A DNA stretch of 8,661 nt from Actinomadura_C sp036008685. GTDB lineage: Bacteria; Actinomycetota; Actinomycetes; Streptosporangiales; Streptosporangiaceae. A program made the position numbers and the translations under genes. A model generated the notes under the pieces. That model saw only the letters and a program-made list of their open reading frames with translations. It ran no database searches and was not told the origin of the DNA. The stretch is from NCBI GenBank assembly GCA_036008685.1, contig DASYNF010000205.1:1-8661 (forward strand), given 5' to 3'. Below are positions 5,663-8,661 of the stretch, in pieces; position 1 is the first letter of the stretch; each line of letters begins with the position of its first letter.

Positions 5663-6441
5663 GCTCCGGCATCGAATCGGCAGGACCGGCGGTGATCGAG
5701 TTCGCAGGTGTAGGCCGTACCTATCCGGGACCCCCTCCGGTAACGGCATTGCGGCCTGCCGATCTGGTGATCCGGCGGGGAGAGTACGTCACGGTGGTGG
5801 GACCTTCGGGATCGGGAAAGTCCACGTTCCTCAATGTGGCAGGCCTGATCGACCGGCCGAGCGAAGGCCGCTATCTACTGGACGGAATCGACACGGCGCA
5901 GCTGAACGAGCGGGACCGGACGGCCCTGCGAGGCAGGCGGATCGGCTTCGTTTTCCAGTCGTTCCACCTGCTCCCGCACCGCAGCGCGGTCGAGAACGTG
6001 ATGTTGTCACTGTTGTACACCGGGAATCGGCGCGGCCGACGCCGGATCATGGCAGCCGAGACGTTGGAGCGAGTGGGGTTGGCCCACCGGATGCACGCGA
6101 CGACCGGGCAGTTGTCGGGTGGAGAACGTCAGCGGGTCGCCATCGCCCGTGCCCTGGTGAACAGGCCGTCACTGTTGTTGTGCGACGAGCCGACGGGAAA
6201 TCTGGACACTGCCACGGCGCAGACAGTGCTGGGCCTGATCGAGGAACTGCACGGTGACGGCTTCACGATCCTGGTCGTCACACACGATCCTGGCGTGGCC
6301 GCTCTGGGGCAGCGGGCAGTGGTGATCCGCGACGGGGTGCTCCAGGAGACCGATCCGTCCGGCCTGGCCGCGGGGGCCCTTCAAACCGTGAGCGGCGATC
6401 CTTCGGCGGCGGCACTGCACGACTCGGACAAAGATCAGTGA
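5659..6441 (+). CDS. ABC transporter ATP-binding protein, MacB/LolD type
   Basis: A 260-aa nucleotide-binding subunit that would power the permease encoded next. All ABC motifs are intact: Walker A GPSGSGKST at 48-56, Q-loop Q100 in FVFQSFHLLPH, signature LSGGERQRVAIARAL at 152-166, Walker B LLLCDEP at 172-178, D-loop GNLD at 180-183, and H-loop H209 in VVTHD. The FQSFHLLPHRSAVENVMLSL stretch is typical of the MacB/LolD/FtsE branch. GTG at 5659 overlaps the adaptor stop as GTGA, a 4-base overlap typical of translational coupling. The length is slightly above the usual 220-235 aa because of a C-terminal tail past residue 225. The transported substrate cannot be read from this subunit. Confidence 0.95.
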   Translation: MSSGIESAGPAVIEFAGVGRTYPGPPPVTALRPADLVIRRGEYVTVVGPSGSGKSTFLNVAGLIDRPSEGRYLLDGIDTAQLNERDRTALRGRRIGFVFQSFHLLPHRSAVENVMLSLLYTGNRRGRRRIMAAETLERVGLAHRMHATTGQLSGGERQRVAIARALVNRPSLLLCDEPTGNLDTATAQTVLGLIEELHGDGFTILVVTHDPGVAALGQRAVVIRDGVLQETDPSGLAAGALQTVSGDPSAAALHDSDKDQ

Positions 6442-6448
6442 GAACGGC

Positions 6449-7726
6449 GTGATGCGGAAGAACCGCGTCCGGCGAAGCCGCCGGTCCGCACCGGTGGAGC
6501 CGACGCGGCTCGCGGTCCGCGACATGATCGATGAGGCGACCTCGGCAATACTCGCCCGTCCGGCCAGGGCCTCGCTCACTGTGCTCGGCACCCTGCTCGG
6601 TGTCGCGGCCTTCGTGGCGGTGCTCGGACTGACCGCCACGGCGAGCGGACAGATCTCGAGGAGATTCACCGCGTTGGCGGCGACCGAGGTCACGGTCGAA
6701 GATGCGCCCGGGGATCCGTCGACCGCGGACTTCCCGTTTCCAGACGACACCGAGGCCCGCCTGGAGCGGCTGAACGGGGTTCGATCGGCCGGGGTCTTCT
6801 GGCAGGTGAAGGCCGGATCGAGCGGCGGGGAGGCCGCGAACGTCTCGGCTCGGCCGCCGTCGCTGAGGCAGGACACCGGCGAGCCGTTGACGGTGATCGC
6901 TGCTTCTCCCGGCTACCTCAGGGCGATCCACGCCACCGTGGAAGCGGGTCGGCTGTACGACACATTCCATGAGAGCAAGAGACAGCGGGTGGCCCTGCTC
7001 GGGAGGGCAGCGGCACGGCGGCTTGGGATCAGCGGCCTGGACGGGCAACCAGCGGTCTTCATCGGGGAGACTCCCGTGACCGTCATCGGCATCATCGATG
7101 ATGTCGATCGACAGGCAGAGACGCTCGTGAGCGTGGTCGTCCCCTCCAGTACCGCCACGGACCTGTGGGGCAAGCCCGGTGTAACCGGCGGCCAGCCACC
7201 CAAAGTGATCATCGAAACACGGCTCGGCGCGGCGCAGCTCATCGGCCGGCAAGCTCCCGTGGCCATTCGTCCGGATCAGCCAGATCGGTTCAAGGTGAAT
7301 GTCCCCCCGGACCCGAAGCACCTCAGAGAACAGGTGAACACCGATCTGAGCACCCTCTTTCTCGCCCTGGCCGGCATCTGCTTGGTGATCGGGGCGGTCG
7401 GGATCGCCAACACGACACTCGTCGCGGTCCTGGAACGGACGGCGGAGATCGGGTTGCGGAGATCCCTAGGCGCCCGAGGCCGGCATATCGCTGCACAGTT
7501 CCTCTCCGAATCGGCCGCCCTCGGACTGCTGGGCGGCCTTATCGGCACAAGCATCGGCGTCGCCGCCGTGGTCGCCGTCGCCTTCGGGAAGGAGTGGACA
7601 CCGATCCTCGAACCCGTGACCGTGCTTCCCACACCTCTTATCGGTGCAATGACCGGGCTGCTGGCGGGGCTCTATCCGGCCTGGCGGGCATCGCGGATCG
7701 AACCGGTCGAAGCCCTACGCAGGTGA
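6449..7726 (+). CDS. ABC transporter permease, FtsX/MacB family
   Basis: A 425-aa four-helix permease. A basic cytoplasmic N-terminus is followed by TM1 near 42-63 and an extracellular MacB_PCD-like domain of about 230 residues. The C-terminal FtsX domain has TM2 near 303-327, TM3 near 352-380 and TM4 near 391-411. The coupling-helix motif AEIGLRRSLGAR (331-342) and the ending YPAWRASRIEPVEALRR are hallmarks of MacB-type permeases. The ATPase is a separate gene here, unlike fused MacB. Start is GTG at 6449 or the ATG immediately after it at 6452, seven to ten bases past the ATPase stop. MacB-type machines are mechanotransmitters moving peptides, macrolides or lipoproteins across the envelope rather than through a channel. 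With the adaptor and lipoprotein upstream, this probably completes a tripartite or four-part complex. Confidence 0.93.
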   Translation: MMRKNRVRRSRRSAPVEPTRLAVRDMIDEATSAILARPARASLTVLGTLLGVAAFVAVLGLTATASGQISRRFTALAATEVTVEDAPGDPSTADFPFPDDTEARLERLNGVRSAGVFWQVKAGSSGGEAANVSARPPSLRQDTGEPLTVIAASPGYLRAIHATVEAGRLYDTFHESKRQRVALLGRAAARRLGISGLDGQPAVFIGETPVTVIGIIDDVDRQAETLVSVVVPSSTATDLWGKPGVTGGQPPKVIIETRLGAAQLIGRQAPVAIRPDQPDRFKVNVPPDPKHLREQVNTDLSTLFLALAGICLVIGAVGIANTTLVAVLERTAEIGLRRSLGARGRHIAAQFLSESAALGLLGGLIGTSIGVAAVVAVAFGKEWTPILEPVTVLPTPLIGAMTGLLAGLYPAWRASRIEPVEALRR

Positions 7727-7730
7727 GTCC

Positions 7731-7916
7731 CTACGATTCCACGGCGTCCCGTTGGTATTCGGCCAGGCCGACAGCGGCCTTCTCGTACGCCTCTAGCCAC
7801 CGCTAGTCGTCGACGCGGGCCCGGCCGATGGCCTGGAACTCCTGCGAGCTGAGCCTCTGGAACCGGGAAACGGCTCCCCCGAAACGTCGGGCATCCCCGG
7901 TGCGGCGATAAATCGG
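7731..7916 (-). pseudogene. Decayed 3' end of an unrecognised minus-strand gene, with in-frame amber stop
   Basis: Reading the minus strand from 7916 to 7731, one frame stays coding-like across 62 codons with a single internal TAG at 7805-7803. The first part contains SRFQRLSSQEFQAIGRARVDD. After the amber codon comes RWLEAYEKAAVGLAEYQ, and then RDAVES before a terminal TAG at 7733-7731. Third codon positions from SRFQ to VDD are almost all G or C, as in real genes here. The residues look like amphipathic helices, and DD-stop-RW would read naturally as DDYRW if TAG were TAC. There is no start codon, and an upstream TGA closes the frame at 7919-7917. It converges on the permease gene with a gap of only 4 bases. 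I do not recognise the family. It could also be a chance open frame. Confidence 0.45.
7765..7780 (+). terminator. Possible terminator of the lipoprotein-ABC operon
   Basis: AGGCCG (7765-7770) and CGGCCT (7775-7780) form a perfect 6-bp stem with the tetraloop ACAG, 38 bases after the permease stop, followed by TTCTCGT. It is short and lies within the minus-strand gene remnant, where GC-rich codons can make hairpins by chance, so the call is weak. Confidence 0.3.
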
Positions 7917-7927
7917 TCATTCAGGTC

Positions 7928-7955
7928 TTGACGGCCGATCGCATTACTGTAAATG
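7928..7955 (+). promoter_or_regulatory. Predicted promoter of the secreted protease gene
   Basis: TTGACG (7928-7933) is a near-consensus -35 box, followed after 16 bases by TAAATG (7950-7955) as the -10. The implied start is near 7962, about 48 bases before the GTG at 8010. The LacI-type palindrome at 7965-7976 begins just after this start, where a bound repressor would block initiation or elongation. Confidence 0.5.
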
Positions 7956-7964
7956 TTCTTTCCA

Positions 7965-7976
7965 GAGAGCGCTCTC
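7965..7976. promoter_or_regulatory. LacI/GalR-type operator (perfect 12-bp palindrome)
   Basis: GAGAGCGCTCTC is a perfect palindrome with the central GAGCGCTC core used by many actinomycete LacI-family repressors; the CebR box, for example, is TGGGAGCGCTCCCA. The extended form is AGAGAGCGCTCTCA. It sits immediately downstream of the predicted transcription start of the protease gene and 34 bases before its GTG. The cognate regulator is not in the window. The operator role is inferred from the motif and its placement. Confidence 0.55.
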
Positions 7977-8009
7977 ACGTCCGTCCGCCCCCCGCCATGA
8001 AGGACTGCC

Positions 8010-8661
8010 GTGAGACTCACCGCGCTGACCGGCGCGGCGGTATTCGCCGTCGCCCTCGTCCTGCCCCCCACAGGTCCGTATGCCGCCCCGTCACCCCGTC
8101 CCCGCCCCACCGCGACCGCCCCGGCGGTGACCATGCAGCAGGCGCTGCAACGCGATCTCGGCCTGACTCCCACCCGAGCGCGGGTCCGCCTGGCGCACGA
8201 GGCGGCCGCGGCCACCGTCGAACGCCGGGTACGCACCCGCCTCGCCGACCGGTTCGCCGGCGCCTGGTACGCCCCCGGGCGGCAACGGCTGGCCGCCGGT
8301 GTCCTGAACGCACGCGACGCCGGCCTCGTCCGCGCGGCGGGCGCCGTGCCCGTCACCGTACGGCGCAGCGACAAGCAGCTGACCGCGGCCAAGACGGCGC
8401 TCGACCGGGCCGCCGCGGCCGCCGGCACGGACGTCTACGGCTGGTACGTCGACCCGGCCGCCAACACGGTCGTGGTGTCGGCGGCCGATCGCACCACCGC
8501 CGACAAGTTCGTGACGGCCGGCGCCGCCGACCGTACGGTGGTCCGCGTCACGGCCGGCCGGCCGGCGCGGCCGGTGTACGACCTCCGGGGCGGCGACCAG
8601 TACGTCATCAACGGCAACACCCTGTGCTCGGTGGGCTTCTCGGTCAACAACGGCGGCTTCG
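8010..8661 (+). CDS. Streptogrisin-type secreted serine protease precursor (S1 family), 3' end cut off by the window edge
   Basis: The first 217 codons of a secreted chymotrypsin-fold protease of the streptogrisin/alpha-lytic group. GTG at 8010 is backed by GAAGGA at 7999-8004, five bases upstream. Residues 1-25 form a Sec signal ending near PYA. Residues from about 40 to 189 are the pro-region. It starts with MQQALQRDLGLTPTRARVRL and ends in an alpha-lytic-type prodomain (YGWYVDPAANTVVVSAADRT, then DRTVVRVTAGRP). This acts as an intramolecular folding chaperone and is removed by self-cleavage. The mature enzyme would begin near YDLRGGDQYVINGNTLCSVGF, residue 190 onward, which is the typical streptogrisin N-terminus with its first disulfide cysteine. 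The catalytic His, Asp and Ser all lie beyond the window, so activity cannot be checked. A promoter and a LacI-type palindrome lie directly upstream. Confidence 0.9.
   Translation, partial: MRLTALTGAAVFAVALVLPPTGPYAAPSPRPRPTATAPAVTMQQALQRDLGLTPTRARVRLAHEAAAATVERRVRTRLADRFAGAWYAPGRQRLAAGVLNARDAGLVRAAGAVPVTVRRSDKQLTAAKTALDRAAAAAGTDVYGWYVDPAANTVVVSAADRTTADKFVTAGAADRTVVRVTAGRPARPVYDLRGGDQYVINGNTLCSVGFSVNNGGF

Noticed and set aside
4697..5749. Minus-strand open frame of 350 codons opposite the adaptor gene
   Set aside because: It is a high-GC antisense shadow with Arg/Pro/His-rich composition; the plus-strand frame has clear domains.
6278..7321. Minus-strand open frame of 347 codons opposite the permease gene
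   Set aside because: No domain is recognisable and the plus-strand MacB-type permease is unambiguous.
7871..7893. CCCGA-AACG-TCGGG hairpin as a terminator
   Set aside because: Only a 5-bp stem with no gene ending nearby on either strand except the remnant that spans it.
7793..8428. Minus-strand open frame opposite the protease gene start
   Set aside because: Its product is Arg/Ala/Thr low-complexity, and the opposite strand encodes a clear signal peptide and prodomain with a good ribosome-binding site.

Overview
The window reads as chromosomal DNA from a high-GC Gram-positive actinomycete. Coding regions are strongly G/C at third codon positions, GTG starts are frequent, and the gene content is typical of that group: a streptogrisin-type secreted protease, an I36-type secreted peptide, and a peptidoglycan-binding adaptor with a MacB-like ABC exporter. 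Streptosporangiales or a Streptomyces relative is my guess; no rRNA or tRNA is present to fix the taxon. No CRISPR array, tRNA, rRNA or intact mobile element is visible.

Layout. (1) 1-2098 is a probable electrophile/quinone-stress module. It holds an NADPH:quinone-reductase-like gene (minus, running off the left edge), a MarR regulator (minus) and a divergent doxX-family membrane gene (plus). A perfect 13-base palindrome lies inside the doxX promoter, between the divergent genes. (2) 2099-2858 has no intact gene. It contains a very strong 20-bp-stem hairpin, a frame-shifted remnant of a DDE (rve-type) transposase, and then a promoter with a CRP-like operator. (3) 2859-3254 encodes a small secreted, four-cysteine protein like the I36 peptidase inhibitors, closed by a clear hairpin terminator. 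(4) 3382-7726 is a tightly packed four-gene operon: a lipoprotein with a repeated Cys-Met motif, a membrane-anchored adaptor with a peptidoglycan-binding domain, an ABC ATPase and an FtsX/MacB-type permease. Junctions are 4-nt gaps or overlaps, so the four products probably work as one envelope export or sensing complex. (5) 7731-7916, minus strand, holds the decayed 3' end of an unrecognised gene with an in-frame amber codon. (6) From 8010 a streptogrisin-type S1 protease precursor runs off the right edge, preceded by a promoter and a perfect LacI-type palindrome.

The least described part is the operon at 3382-7726, especially its lipoprotein. The most testable regulatory observations are three palindromes, each set against a recognisable promoter: MarR-type at 1506-1518, CRP-type at 2726-2741 and LacI-type at 7965-7976. 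All functional calls come from reading the sequence and remembered family features; no database search was run.
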